NCBI GenBank assembly: GCA_964541755.1
Contig: CAZIRF010000036.1
Span: 1 to 29,974, forward strand
Length of the DNA: 29,974 nt
Direction of reading: 5' to 3'
Source: CAZIRF01 sp964541755
GTDB taxonomy: Bacteria > Spirochaetota > Spirochaetia > Treponematales > Breznakiellaceae
Positions 14,310 to 22,632 of the stretch are shown piece after piece; within the stretch, counting starts at the first letter, position 1, and every line of letters starts with the position of its first letter. Position numbers and translations under genes: made by a program. The notes beneath the pieces were generated by a model. The model ran no database searches. It had not been told where the DNA came from and saw only the letters and a program-made list of their open reading frames with translations.

Positions 14310-15350
14310 ATGCCACTTGCCATCAATTTCCCCGCCTGGCTCAAGCCGGAGATTATCCCCGGGCTCCCCATCCGCTGGTACGGCCTCATGTACTTTGTCG
14401 CCTTTGCCGTGGCATACCTGCTGTTCAAGCGCGTGGCGAAAGAACGCAAGCTGGGCTGGAGCGATGACGACGTACAGGGCATCTTCTTCTGGGGCATTGT
14501 GGGCCTATTGATAGGGGCGCGACTCTTCGGCACCCTTGTATACGATACCTCCGGCACCTACTGGCGGCAGCCCTGGCTCATCTTCTGGCCCTTCCGCGGC
14601 AAAACCTTCGTAGGCCTGCAGGGCATGAGCTTCCACGGCGGCGTCGTGGGCGGACTCGCGGGCTTCCTGCTCTGGTGCCGGCGCCACCGGGCCGATGCCC
14701 GCGTCGTGGGCGACCTCTTCGCCCTGTCCATCCCCCTGGGCTACACCTTCGGGCGCTTGGGGAACTTCATCAACGGGGAACTCTGGGGTCGCGTGACCGC
14801 CCTTCCCTTCGGCATGGTCTTCCCCCATGCACCCAAACTGCCCCTGGGCGAGGCGTGGGTACGCGAAATCGCGGAAAAAGCCGGCCTCGAGACGGCCGGG
14901 CTCGCCCTCATCAACCTCCCGCGCCACCCCTCGCAGCTCTACGAGGCCCTCTTCGAGGGTGTTGTCCTCTGGGCCATACTCTGGGCCCTGCGCAACCGCA
15001 AACTCTTCCGCGGCTTCATGATCGGGGCCTTTCTCGTCGCTTACGGGGCCATACGCTTTGTCATCGAATACTTCCGCGAACCCGATGCAGACTTGGGCTA
15101 CCGCATCATGCTCGTAGAGACCGACATACCGCCGGCGCTCTTTTCATCGGTATTCAACCTTACAACCGGCCAGCTCTTCTGCCTCGCCATGATTCTGGCG
15201 GGCGCCATCTGGTGGATCATAGCCGCCCGCCTTCCACAGGATACGCCCATCGGCCCCCTCCTTCCGGTCGCCAGCGGGACGACAGGAACCGGCTCCGGGA
15301 CGGATTCCGGCCGCAAGAACGAAGGCCGTCGACGAAGCGGGAAAAAATAA
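14310..15350 (+). CDS. lgt: Prolipoprotein diacylglyceryl transferase
   Basis: Lgt moves diacylglycerol from phosphatidylglycerol to the lipobox cysteine of prolipoproteins at the inner membrane. The 346-residue, seven-helix protein carries the signature GRLGNFINGELWGR (about 148-161), the HGG motif in GMSFHGGVVGG (about 105-115), IRWYGLMY near the N-terminus (about 21-28) and RHPSQLYEA (about 204-212). The C-terminal 40 residues are a polar Gly/Ser/Thr/Lys/Arg tail beyond the normal end. AGGAG lies 8 nt before the ATG. Spirochaetes are rich in lipoproteins, so this is a housekeeping gene. It begins 43 nt after the FapA gene, with a hairpin between. Confidence 0.96.
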   Translation: MPLAINFPAWLKPEIIPGLPIRWYGLMYFVAFAVAYLLFKRVAKERKLGWSDDDVQGIFFWGIVGLLIGARLFGTLVYDTSGTYWRQPWLIFWPFRGKTFVGLQGMSFHGGVVGGLAGFLLWCRRHRADARVVGDLFALSIPLGYTFGRLGNFINGELWGRVTALPFGMVFPHAPKLPLGEAWVREIAEKAGLETAGLALINLPRHPSQLYEALFEGVVLWAILWALRNRKLFRGFMIGAFLVAYGAIRFVIEYFREPDADLGYRIMLVETDIPPALFSSVFNLTTGQLFCLAMILAGAIWWIIAARLPQDTPIGPLLPVASGTTGTGSGTDSGRKNEGRRRSGKK

Positions 15351-15375
15351 CTACAATACGCAGAACGGGAGAGCC

Positions 15376-15558
15376 ATGAACGACGCACGGGACGATCAAA
15401 TGTACGAGATAAACAACCTGCTGGACCGTATCCGTACCGAATTCTACGAACTGCTCGCCTTTGACCCCGACGCGATTGCTTCAAGCGAACGCGACACCCG
15501 CCGCCGGGAAGTACTCTTCCTGGTGGCGGAACTACGCATGATGGCCGAGCGCAGTTGA
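15376..15558 (+). CDS. Small acidic helical protein of unknown function
   Basis: This 60-residue protein is charged and probably all-helical (YEINNLLDRIRTEFYELLAFDP, then a Glu/Arg-rich helix VLFLVAELRMMAE). It has no known motif, cysteine or membrane segment. GGGAG a few nt before the ATG (start 15376) and its tight fit between lgt (25 nt) and thrC (31 nt) support it as a real gene. Function is unknown. Confidence 0.6.
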   Translation: MNDARDDQMYEINNLLDRIRTEFYELLAFDPDAIASSERDTRRREVLFLVAELRMMAERS

Positions 15559-15589
15559 GACTGCCGCCGGCCTGCCGGATGGTGACACG

Positions 15590-16954
15590 ATGAGATACTA
15601 CAGTACACGCGACAAAAACCGGGCCGTCTCCTTCGCGACCGCCGCCCTCGAGGGGCTCGCCCCGGACGGTGGGCTCTACATACCCGAAACCCTCCCCCAC
15701 TATACGAGCGCCGTCAAGAATTCGCTGTCCACCATGAGCTTGGACGAAATCGCCTTTGAAACCATCCGCCCCTTTGTCGCCGGGGAGATACCGGCAGGGG
15801 TTCTCGAAGAACTCGTCCAGGACGCCTTCAACTTCCCCGCCCCTCTCGTCACGGCCGATGACCGGCTCGTCATGGAGCTCTACCACGGGCCCACCGCGGC
15901 CTTCAAGGACTTCGGGGCGCGCTTCATGGCCCGCGCGTTTTCGTATTTGCGGCGGGGCGAAGACCGCCGCCTGCGCATACTCGTGGCCACATCCGGCGAC
16001 ACCGGCGGGGCCGTCGCAGACGGCTTCTTCGGCGTAGAGGGTATCGACGTCACCGTCCTCTATCCCAAGGGGCGGGTGAGCCCCCTGCAGGAGCGACAGA
16101 TTGCCGGCTTGGGCGGAAACGTGAGCGCCTGCGCCGTCGAGGGGAGCTTCGACGATTGCCAGGCAATGGTAAAGGCGATCTTCAATCGCCCGGATATCCG
16201 CAGCCGCTTCGCCCTGTCCTCGGCCAACAGCATCAACATCGCCCGCCTTGTCCCCCAGACCATCTACTACAGCGCCGCCGCCGGTCGCGCTTGGGCGGGA
16301 AAGACCGACCCGGAAGGGCCGGCGAGCGCCCGCGTTCGCCCGGCCCCGGCCGCTCGCGGTGCGACAGCCGACAGTGTCGCCATCTGCGTCCCCTCCGGCA
16401 ACTTCGGCAACCTTACCGCCGGCATGTACGCCCGCGAGATGGGCGCGCCCATCAGCCTCTTTGTGGCGGCGACCAATCTCAACAAGACCGTCCCCGATTA
16501 CCTCGAAAGCGGCGAGTACCGCACCCGGGAATCACGTGCGACCCTCTCGAACGCCATGGACGTGGGTGCCCCCTCGAATTTCGAGCGCATGAGCGCCCAG
16601 TATAGTCACGCAGAGCTTTCCCGCCTCATCAAGGGCGTATGGGTCGACGATGCCGATACCACCGCCACCATAAAGGACGTGTTCGAGCGTAGCGGCTATG
16701 TACTCGACCCCCATACCGCAGTGGGATGGAAGGGTATCGACCGCCTTGAAGCGACCAACGGGGCCCTTGCCGGTGCCCGCGTCGTGATGTCGACCGCACA
16801 CCCGGCCAAATTTGCAGAGACCGTCGAGCCTGTCTGCGGGGCGCTTCGCATGCCGCCCTCCCTTGTGGCCGCCATGGACCGCAGTGTGGTTGCGCAGACC
16901 ATCGCCGCTTCCCCCGAAGCACTCGTCGAAGTACTCGAGCACAGCGGTACATGA
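15590..16954 (+). CDS. thrC: Threonine synthase
   Basis: ThrC makes threonine from O-phosphohomoserine using pyridoxal phosphate. The product (454 residues) has the N-terminal signature SFATAALEGLAPDGGLYIP (14-32), the PLP lysine Lys106 in AAFKDFGARF, VATSGDTGGAV and the phosphate-binding CVPSGNFGNLTAG (about 266-278). It matches the long (E. coli/yeast) class. Between SAAAGRAW and the PLP-phosphate loop sits an unusual Pro/Ala/Arg-rich insert (about 240-262), whose DNA is packed with palindromes (16316-16380). The stop overlaps the next start (ATGA at 16951-16954). No other threonine gene is nearby, so this is a dispersed pathway. Confidence 0.95.
   Translation: MRYYSTRDKNRAVSFATAALEGLAPDGGLYIPETLPHYTSAVKNSLSTMSLDEIAFETIRPFVAGEIPAGVLEELVQDAFNFPAPLVTADDRLVMELYHGPTAAFKDFGARFMARAFSYLRRGEDRRLRILVATSGDTGGAVADGFFGVEGIDVTVLYPKGRVSPLQERQIAGLGGNVSACAVEGSFDDCQAMVKAIFNRPDIRSRFALSSANSINIARLVPQTIYYSAAAGRAWAGKTDPEGPASARVRPAPAARGATADSVAICVPSGNFGNLTAGMYAREMGAPISLFVAATNLNKTVPDYLESGEYRTRESRATLSNAMDVGAPSNFERMSAQYSHAELSRLIKGVWVDDADTTATIKDVFERSGYVLDPHTAVGWKGIDRLEATNGALAGARVVMSTAHPAKFAETVEPVCGALRMPPSLVAAMDRSVVAQTIAASPEALVEVLEHSGT
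16316..16380 (+). repeat. Palindrome-rich insert within thrC
   Basis: GGGCCGGCGA (16316-16325) pairs with TCG-c-CCGGCCC (16336-16346), a 10-bp stem with one bulge. It is followed by GCGACA (16361-16366) and TGTCGC (16375-16380). The segment encodes a low-complexity loop absent from the usual ThrC core, so it looks inserted in frame. Confidence 0.45.
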
Positions 16955-19083
16955 CCAGCGCACAGGAAGACGCTTTTCAGGATTACCTCGACGAAGCGAC
17001 TGCGGCCTTCACAAGCGAAGAGCTCGTCGACTACATCCGTTCCCGTCATCCCGGGGGGACGCGCCGCCTCGAGGAAGACCTGCGATCTCTTCTCCACACC
17101 CGCCGCCTCGCCTTCCCGACCCCAGACGGCAAGTGGATTACCCGCCGGGGGGCCTTTGAAGGCAGGGCCGTACTGGCCAAACCGGACAGGGTGGAACTTG
17201 AAAACGGCGTTTTCTTCCCCGGCCACCGGGCCCTGCCGCTCATGAACCCGCTACGCATGCCCCATGAACTCAGCTTTACCCTGAACGGCCAAACAGTCCC
17301 GCGAACCAGCATTGAAGCCTCCCCGGATGAGCTCTACGGCTACTACGACCTCTTTGGCGAGGAATACGCGCCCCAATACATTGCACGCGACAACAAGGAA
17401 AACGAAAAGGCTTACAACGCAGACCCCTACGAAGACCCGCCGGAGGTCTCTGTCCAATGCCTCGACCTGCGCGCCATGTACCGCGAAGAGGGATTCCGCC
17501 TAGGCGACTACCTCCTGCTTGCCTGTGACGATTGGCGGCAGGGCATCTTCTCCATCAAACGGGTGCCCGCCCAAGAAGCCCATGCGGGAAGGGGCCCCGG
17601 CACCCTCCACCAGGGGGACATCCCCGGCCAGAAAGGCCCCGAAGATTGGGAAGAAGCACTCAGGGCCGGCTTCGGCCGCGCCTTCGATTACGTCGGCCCG
17701 GGAGCCTCAACCGAAGAGCAAATTGCCTTCGCCTTTTGGTTTACCGGAGAACGGGCATTCACCCTTCCCGCCTACAGCCTCGAAGAATTCCTCTGGGAGC
17801 GGGACAACGGCATCGAGATCGTTCCCTTCGGGATGGAAACCCGCTTCTGGCTCACGGGAAAGGAAATCCCCGTATCGGGCCCTTGGACCGCTGATGGCGA
17901 TGACAGCACCCGCACCGAAATGGAGAAGCGCCTCGACGCCGTCGGGATCCACTGCAGCGAATACGTCCTCGACGGCTTCGTTCTCGATTCATTCTGGCGG
18001 GGACAGCCGGATCCCGCCCAGACCCTCGACCGCATCATTCCCCCGGGGCTCACCGTCGATGAAGTTACCCGCTTCTGGCTCTTCCGTTTCATCATCGAAG
18101 CGATCGAAGATCTTGGCCCCGGCTACAATTCCTTCGCAGACCGATCCAGAGGACCCCTTCGCAATCGCGCGTGTGAGCTCTACGCCGCCATAATCGGCCT
18201 TGAAACAAGCCTGGGCACCGCACGCAACACCCGTGACCCCGCCCCCGATTGGCTCCCGGCACACCTCCACGTAACCCTCTCACAGCTGCGTCTCCACTGC
18301 GGGAACCTCCTGGAAGACATCGATTGGGAAGACAGCTTCGAGACACAGAGCCCGGAGGCCGTCGACAACGCCCTCACCAACCTTGAAGACAGCTATGCCG
18401 ATCTGCGCGAAGAACTCGAAGACAGCCGCCGGGCCTGGCGCAAAAACAAGATCTCCATCGTTCGGCCCCACAAACAGGGTCCAACACCGCCCGACAGCAC
18501 TGGCGCGACTTCGCCGGCCGCTACCATTCCCGCCCCCGGAGCAGTGGAACAAACCCCCGTTTGGTACGCTATTCAGGCGAGCCTCGTGGGCACACGTATC
18601 TGGCGACGGCTCCACATCCCCGCAAAACTCTCGCTCGCCAAACTTCATGAACTCATACAGTACACCATGGGCTGGAGTGCCGAACGCCTTCACGGCTTCA
18701 TGGCCGGTGACGCCGTGTACGGTCAAGACCAGGGAGGCTTGGACGAAGAGGCAACCTGCATCACCGATCTTGTCGATGCAGGGAAGCGCGAATTGAACTA
18801 TGATTACGACTATAGCGCAGAGTGGGAATTCAAGCTGCGCCTCTTGCACGAGATCCCGCCGCCCACCGATGCACTCATATCCTGCCAGGCAGGTGAGGGA
18901 GCAGCCCCGCCGGAAGACGTCGGCGGCCCCCTTCGCTGGCGCCGCCTCGTTCAGGCCCTCACCAAGGGGCCGCAGGCCGAGCGGCAGGAAGCGAGAGCAG
19001 TACTGGGAGAATCCTTTTCCCCGACACTCTTCGATCGCGACGCACTCAACGCCCACCTTGCCCGTTTCAATATGGAGGATTAG
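16951..19083 (+). CDS. Large protein with C-terminal pRiA4b ORF-3-like domain
   Basis: The last 180 of 710 residues match the plasmid pRiA4b ORF-3-like family: VWYAIQASLVGTRIWRRLHIP, then LSLAKLHELIQYTMGW, HLHGF-type LHGFMAGDAVYG, YDYDYSAEWEFKL and a CQAGEGAAPPEDVGG end. The domain is often carried on mobile or accessory DNA and has no settled function. The first 520 residues are acidic, soluble and unfamiliar to me, with Trp-rich stretches and a helical segment (EAVDNALTNLEDSYADLREELED). A Thr/Pro/Ala linker (about 515-535) separates the parts. It overlaps thrC by 4 bp and runs into the EIIA gene, whose GGAGG lies within its last codons, so it appears to be a stable operon member rather than an insertion. 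Confidence 0.7.
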   Translation: MTSAQEDAFQDYLDEATAAFTSEELVDYIRSRHPGGTRRLEEDLRSLLHTRRLAFPTPDGKWITRRGAFEGRAVLAKPDRVELENGVFFPGHRALPLMNPLRMPHELSFTLNGQTVPRTSIEASPDELYGYYDLFGEEYAPQYIARDNKENEKAYNADPYEDPPEVSVQCLDLRAMYREEGFRLGDYLLLACDDWRQGIFSIKRVPAQEAHAGRGPGTLHQGDIPGQKGPEDWEEALRAGFGRAFDYVGPGASTEEQIAFAFWFTGERAFTLPAYSLEEFLWERDNGIEIVPFGMETRFWLTGKEIPVSGPWTADGDDSTRTEMEKRLDAVGIHCSEYVLDGFVLDSFWRGQPDPAQTLDRIIPPGLTVDEVTRFWLFRFIIEAIEDLGPGYNSFADRSRGPLRNRACELYAAIIGLETSLGTARNTRDPAPDWLPAHLHVTLSQLRLHCGNLLEDIDWEDSFETQSPEAVDNALTNLEDSYADLREELEDSRRAWRKNKISIVRPHKQGPTPPDSTGATSPAATIPAPGAVEQTPVWYAIQASLVGTRIWRRLHIPAKLSLAKLHELIQYTMGWSAERLHGFMAGDAVYGQDQGGLDEEATCITDLVDAGKRELNYDYDYSAEWEFKLRLLHEIPPPTDALISCQAGEGAAPPEDVGGPLRWRRLVQALTKGPQAERQEARAVLGESFSPTLFDRDALNAHLARFNMED

Positions 19084-19087
19084 CCAG

Positions 19088-19579
19088 ATGGAAGAAGACA
19101 ATCAGTATACAAGCCTCGCCGAACTCATTACCCGTGGAGGCGTCCACTACAATCTCCAGGGCTCAAATGTCGAGAAAATCCTCACAGACCTTGTCGCCAC
19201 CATCCCCCTGCCAACACACTGTAATCAGGACACCCTCCTTACCGCCATGCTCGAACGGGAAGCCCTCATGCCAACCGCCATTGGCGACGGTATTGCCCTG
19301 CCCCATCCACGAGCCCCCCTCATTACAGAGCGAAACAAACAACTCGTCGCCATCTGCTTTCCCGATCGCCCCGTAAACTGGCATGCACTCGACGGCAAAC
19401 CTGTCCACAGTGTCATCTGCATACTCTCCGCATCACCCAAAGACCACCTGCGCAGCCTTTCGCGCATCAGTTACCTTTGCCGCCAGGGCCCCTTTGCGAC
19501 ACTCCTCGCCCACCATGCCAGCCGCGAGGAAATCCTCGAAGAACTCCAAAAAGCGGAGGAAGTCTGGGCAAATCGGTGA
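19088..19579 (+). CDS. PTS EIIA protein of the fructose/mannitol/Ntr type
   Basis: EIIA-2 domains carry phosphate on a histidine, either for sugar uptake or as the regulatory PtsN of the nitrogen-PTS. The 163-residue product has the active-site pattern GDGIALPHPRAP (His at about residue 76) preceded by LLTAMLEREALMPTA, and the following HALDGKPVHSVICIL strand. There is no EIIB/EIIC gene here, which favours a PtsN-like regulatory role. Only this ATG fits the family N-terminus; GGAGG (19074-19078) is 9 nt upstream, although the frame is open further back. Confidence 0.9.
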   Translation: MEEDNQYTSLAELITRGGVHYNLQGSNVEKILTDLVATIPLPTHCNQDTLLTAMLEREALMPTAIGDGIALPHPRAPLITERNKQLVAICFPDRPVNWHALDGKPVHSVICILSASPKDHLRSLSRISYLCRQGPFATLLAHHASREEILEELQKAEEVWANR

Positions 19580-19595
19580 TACACTCATAATCACC
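19575..19595 (+). repeat. Small inverted repeat after the EIIA gene
   Basis: GGTGAT (19575-19580) and ATCACC (19590-19595) flank a 9-nt loop and include the stop codon. A short TTTAC follows. It might slow or end transcription, but the stem is weak. Confidence 0.3.
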
Positions 19596-19615
19596 TTTAC
19601 ACTTGGAGTGGCAAC

Positions 19616-20233
19616 ATGGAAGTGCAGCGACAGCGGGTACTCGACGAACTCACGCGGGCATGGTCTGCGGACAGCCTCGACATGGAGGCCTACGAACAGC
19701 TCGTTGAAGAAGCGCAGCGGGCAACCCGCCTTGAGGAGCTCGACCGGCTCATGCACAAGATCGGTGCGACTCCGCCAGCCCCACTCAATGAAGAAATTCC
19801 TGCTGATAAGAATGGAGCCGCTTCGAGGCCCCCTGAACAGGACGGCACCGGGGCCGCAGAGACCGAAGAGTCGCCGCGCACACAGGTCTCAAACCGCATC
19901 CAACAGTCCACCTGCATACTCTGCAGCCGCGAGTACCGCGGCGACTGGCTCAACGAATCGATCCTGGCAGATACCACGATCCTGGGCAGCACCGTCTACG
20001 ACTTTCGCGACTGCTGGTTTCCCTCGAAGGAAATCCGGCTCGAAGTAATGACCGCCTTGGGTTCCGTGGAAATTATTGTGCCAAAGGGTGTCGCCGTACG
20101 GATGGATGCCGTCCCCGTGTTGGGCGAAGCCGCGATTCACAAGAGTGTCACCACCCGTGCAGAGGATGCGAAGGCCCTGCTCATCGTCTCCGGATCAATC
20201 ATGTTGGGCTCTGTCCAAATCAAGTGCAAGTAA
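19616..20233 (+). CDS. DUF1707 / LiaF C-terminal-like protein
   Basis: The N-terminal 47 residues follow the DUF1707 (SHOCT-like) pattern: RQRVLDELTRAWSADSLDMEAYEQLVEEA then RATRLEELDRLMHKI. After a Pro/Glu-rich linker, residues about 95-205 resemble the LiaF C-terminal beta-helical domain, with LGSTVYDFRDCWFPSKEIRLEV, ALGSVEIIVPKGVAVRMD and SGSIMLGSVQIK. LiaF-type proteins take part in cell-envelope stress sensing, but there are no membrane helices here, so it is probably cytoplasmic. A CILC pair (about 99-102) opens the domain. GGAG is 8 nt before the ATG. The gene after it starts within its last codons. Confidence 0.75.
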   Translation: MEVQRQRVLDELTRAWSADSLDMEAYEQLVEEAQRATRLEELDRLMHKIGATPPAPLNEEIPADKNGAASRPPEQDGTGAAETEESPRTQVSNRIQQSTCILCSREYRGDWLNESILADTTILGSTVYDFRDCWFPSKEIRLEVMTALGSVEIIVPKGVAVRMDAVPVLGEAAIHKSVTTRAEDAKALLIVSGSIMLGSVQIKCK

Positions 20234-22632
20234 AGGGCCCCGCCGGGGAACAAGCGCTAAGGCAAAAAGACACTACACCTGTATGCACACAGTGCGGGCT
20301 CCCGGCCGGCTTCCATGGTTGGACTGTGGGCAAGGAGGGACTCTGCCCCCTCTGCGCTGGCCCGCCAAGCAATCCGCGCCCGCCGCTCCCCCCACTCCCC
20401 ACGCCGGAACGGGCAAAGGCCCTCTTCGATGAGCGACTCGCCCACGCTCGCCGTTCTGCCGGAGTGCAGTGCCTGGTGGGCCTGAGCGGCGGCAAGGATT
20501 CCTCCTGGCTCGCCCTGCACCTCGTGCGGGATCTGGGGCTGCGCGTTGTGGCCGTCACCTTCGACAACGGCTTCCTTACCCCCCTCGCCCGCCAGAATAT
20601 CGAGCGCATCGTACGCGAGCTCGACCTCGAACACCACTGGATACGACCCGACCCTGCGGCCTATAAAAAGGTCTGGGGCGCTGCCCTGCGCGAATGGGGA
20701 CAGCCCTGTTTGGCCTGCACCCTTCCCTGCGCCATGGCCCTGCACAAATTCGCCTTCGAACGGAATATCCCCCTCATTATCCACGGGCGCAGCCCCTGGC
20801 AGCTCTTCAAGGAATACCACCCCCTCTCGCAGGACGCATTCATCCCCTTTATCGCCTCCAACCTGGCCCAGCGCAGTGAAGAGCGCATAAAGGCAGCCTC
20901 GCTCGCGGCCCTCGAGAAGGCCCGCCGCCTCTTTTCGCGCATACTGCCAAAGGGAAGCTTGCGCGAGCAATTCCTCGCCGACATCCTCCCCGACCTGTCC
21001 ACATGGCGGGCCGCGGCGCAGGTCCCCGAACTGGCGGGAATCTTCCTCTACGAGCCCTACGACGAAGAGGCTATCAAGGCCCGCCTCGAAACCGAAACCT
21101 CCTGGCAGCGGGCCAGCGACGACGCACTCCTGGGGCACGGCGACTGCGCCATCCACGACGCCGCCGCCTGGATAACGAAGCGGGTTCAGGGGCTCCCGGT
21201 CTTGGGCCTTGAGCTCGCGACCGCACGGCGCATGGGAGGGCTTTCGCCCGAACAGGCAGTGGAGCGACTGGCCGCAGACGCATCCTTCCGCCCCGCAGCG
21301 CCGCGGGACCTGGGCATCCTCCTCGAACACTGCGGCCTTACAGAACACGAACTCCCCGCAATCTTGGCCCGTGCCCGCAGGCGCCAAAGCCTCCTGCGCC
21401 AGCTGTCCCGCCTGAGCGCCCGCTTGAAGGGCGCTTTGAAGAGCGGGCCAGAGAGCGGCAGCGACACTGACAATACCAGCCCTGTTGGCGCCAGCCCGGG
21501 CCGCAACGGCCCGTCGGCAGCGAAGGCCCAAACGGCCGATCGGCAGGAGTGGCGCGACAAGACGCCGCTTCGCTACGCGAACTGCTGGGAAGATGCGGAT
21601 ACCCTTATTGCGCGCATGGGCCCCCTCGAGGGCAAGAACGTCGTCTCGATCGCATCGGCGGGGGACAACAGCTTTTCCCTGCTTGCCGCCGGGGCCGCCC
21701 GGGTGACAGCCATAGACCTGAACCCGGTGCAAATACAACTCTGCGAGCTCAAAAAGGCGGCCCTGCGCACCCTGTCCTACGAAGAGCTCCTCGTCTTTTT
21801 GGGGGCGGGAGACAGTACGCGACGGGCCCGCATCGCAGAGCTCTGGCCACGAGTTCGCGAGGCCCTTCCCCCGGCAAGCGCCCGGTGGTGGGACCAGCGG
21901 AAGAAGACTATCAGCCGTGGCGTTCTCCATGCGGGGCGCTTCGAAGCCTACTTCCGGCTCTTTCGCCGCCTGGTCCTGCCGCTTGTATGGTCGCACCGCG
22001 ACCGCGAACGCGTCTTTACACTCGCGAATCGCGAAGAGCGCGCGGCACACTTTGACGGGCGCCTCAATACCAAACGCTGGCGGGCCCTCTTCTCCCTGTT
22101 TTTTTCGCAGGGTGTCATGGCGCGAACGGGGCGGGAAAAGGCATATTTTCGCTACGCGAGCGGTTCGCTCCCGGCACTCATCGAAGAAGGGGTGCGCAGG
22201 GCCTTTGTCGACAACGACCCTAAGGACAATCCCTGGCTCTCGTACATCCTGCGCGGCACGTGGCGGGAAAGCCTGCCTCCCTGGCTGCGACCGGCGGCTT
22301 GGGCCCGCATCAAGGAGAGTCTGGACGATATACGCTTCGAGGTAAAAAGCCTCGAAACCCTCCTCGACGAGGCCAAAGCTGACAGCGGCCAAACAATCGA
22401 CGCCTGGAACCTTTCGAATGTCTTCGAATACCTCGACGAAGAGAGCTTTTGCGGGCTGCGCACGCGCATACTCGCTGAGACAGAAATTGGCGGCCGGCTC
22501 GTCTACTGGAACATGATGGTGGTGCGCGTCCCGGATGAACGGCAACACGAAGCGGAAGACCGGGCGGCCCTCAAAGGAGCCGGCACCTTCTTTTACCGCG
22601 ATCTGGTAAGCGAAACGAAGGGGGCAGACTGA
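20224..22632 (+). CDS. Fusion of PP-loop amidotransferase-like domain and BtaA-like (DUF3419) domain
   Basis: The 802-residue product combines two enzymes. Residues about 20-400 match PP-loop enzymes of the N-acetyl sugar amidotransferase type: a zinc-like pair CTQC (21-24) and CPLC (41-44), the ATP loop SGGKDS (88-93), a CLACTLPC cluster (162-169) and LIIHGRSPW. After a low-complexity linker (about 405-440), residues about 443-795 match DUF3419/BtaA, which transfers the 3-amino-3-carboxypropyl group of AdoMet to diacylglycerol: YANCWEDADTL, SIASAGDNSFSLLA (AdoMet site) and IDLNPVQIQLCELKKAAL. The GTG at 20224, overlapping the LiaF gene by 10 bp, is the only start that keeps the first CxxC; no clear ribosome site precedes it. 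It leads a six-gene operon. Product chemistry is unknown. Confidence 0.78.
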   Translation: MQVKGPAGEQALRQKDTTPVCTQCGLPAGFHGWTVGKEGLCPLCAGPPSNPRPPLPPLPTPERAKALFDERLAHARRSAGVQCLVGLSGGKDSSWLALHLVRDLGLRVVAVTFDNGFLTPLARQNIERIVRELDLEHHWIRPDPAAYKKVWGAALREWGQPCLACTLPCAMALHKFAFERNIPLIIHGRSPWQLFKEYHPLSQDAFIPFIASNLAQRSEERIKAASLAALEKARRLFSRILPKGSLREQFLADILPDLSTWRAAAQVPELAGIFLYEPYDEEAIKARLETETSWQRASDDALLGHGDCAIHDAAAWITKRVQGLPVLGLELATARRMGGLSPEQAVERLAADASFRPAAPRDLGILLEHCGLTEHELPAILARARRRQSLLRQLSRLSARLKGALKSGPESGSDTDNTSPVGASPGRNGPSAAKAQTADRQEWRDKTPLRYANCWEDADTLIARMGPLEGKNVVSIASAGDNSFSLLAAGAARVTAIDLNPVQIQLCELKKAALRTLSYEELLVFLGAGDSTRRARIAELWPRVREALPPASARWWDQRKKTISRGVLHAGRFEAYFRLFRRLVLPLVWSHRDRERVFTLANREERAAHFDGRLNTKRWRALFSLFFSQGVMARTGREKAYFRYASGSLPALIEEGVRRAFVDNDPKDNPWLSYILRGTWRESLPPWLRPAAWARIKESLDDIRFEVKSLETLLDEAKADSGQTIDAWNLSNVFEYLDEESFCGLRTRILAETEIGGRLVYWNMMVVRVPDERQHEAEDRAALKGAGTFFYRDLVSETKGAD
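21486..21513 (+). repeat. Palindromes in the interdomain linker of the fusion gene
   Basis: TGGCGCCA (21486-21493) is a perfect palindrome, followed by CGGGCCG-CAA-CGGCCCG (21497-21513), a 7-bp hairpin. Both lie in the DNA encoding the disordered linker between the PP-loop and BtaA-like parts. Confidence 0.45.

Noticed and set aside
11690..14557. 955-codon open frame on the minus strand opposite the FapA gene
   Set aside because: It is a mirror of the strong third-position GC bias of the real gene. Its protein shows no family pattern, and the plus-strand frame has clear FapA modules.
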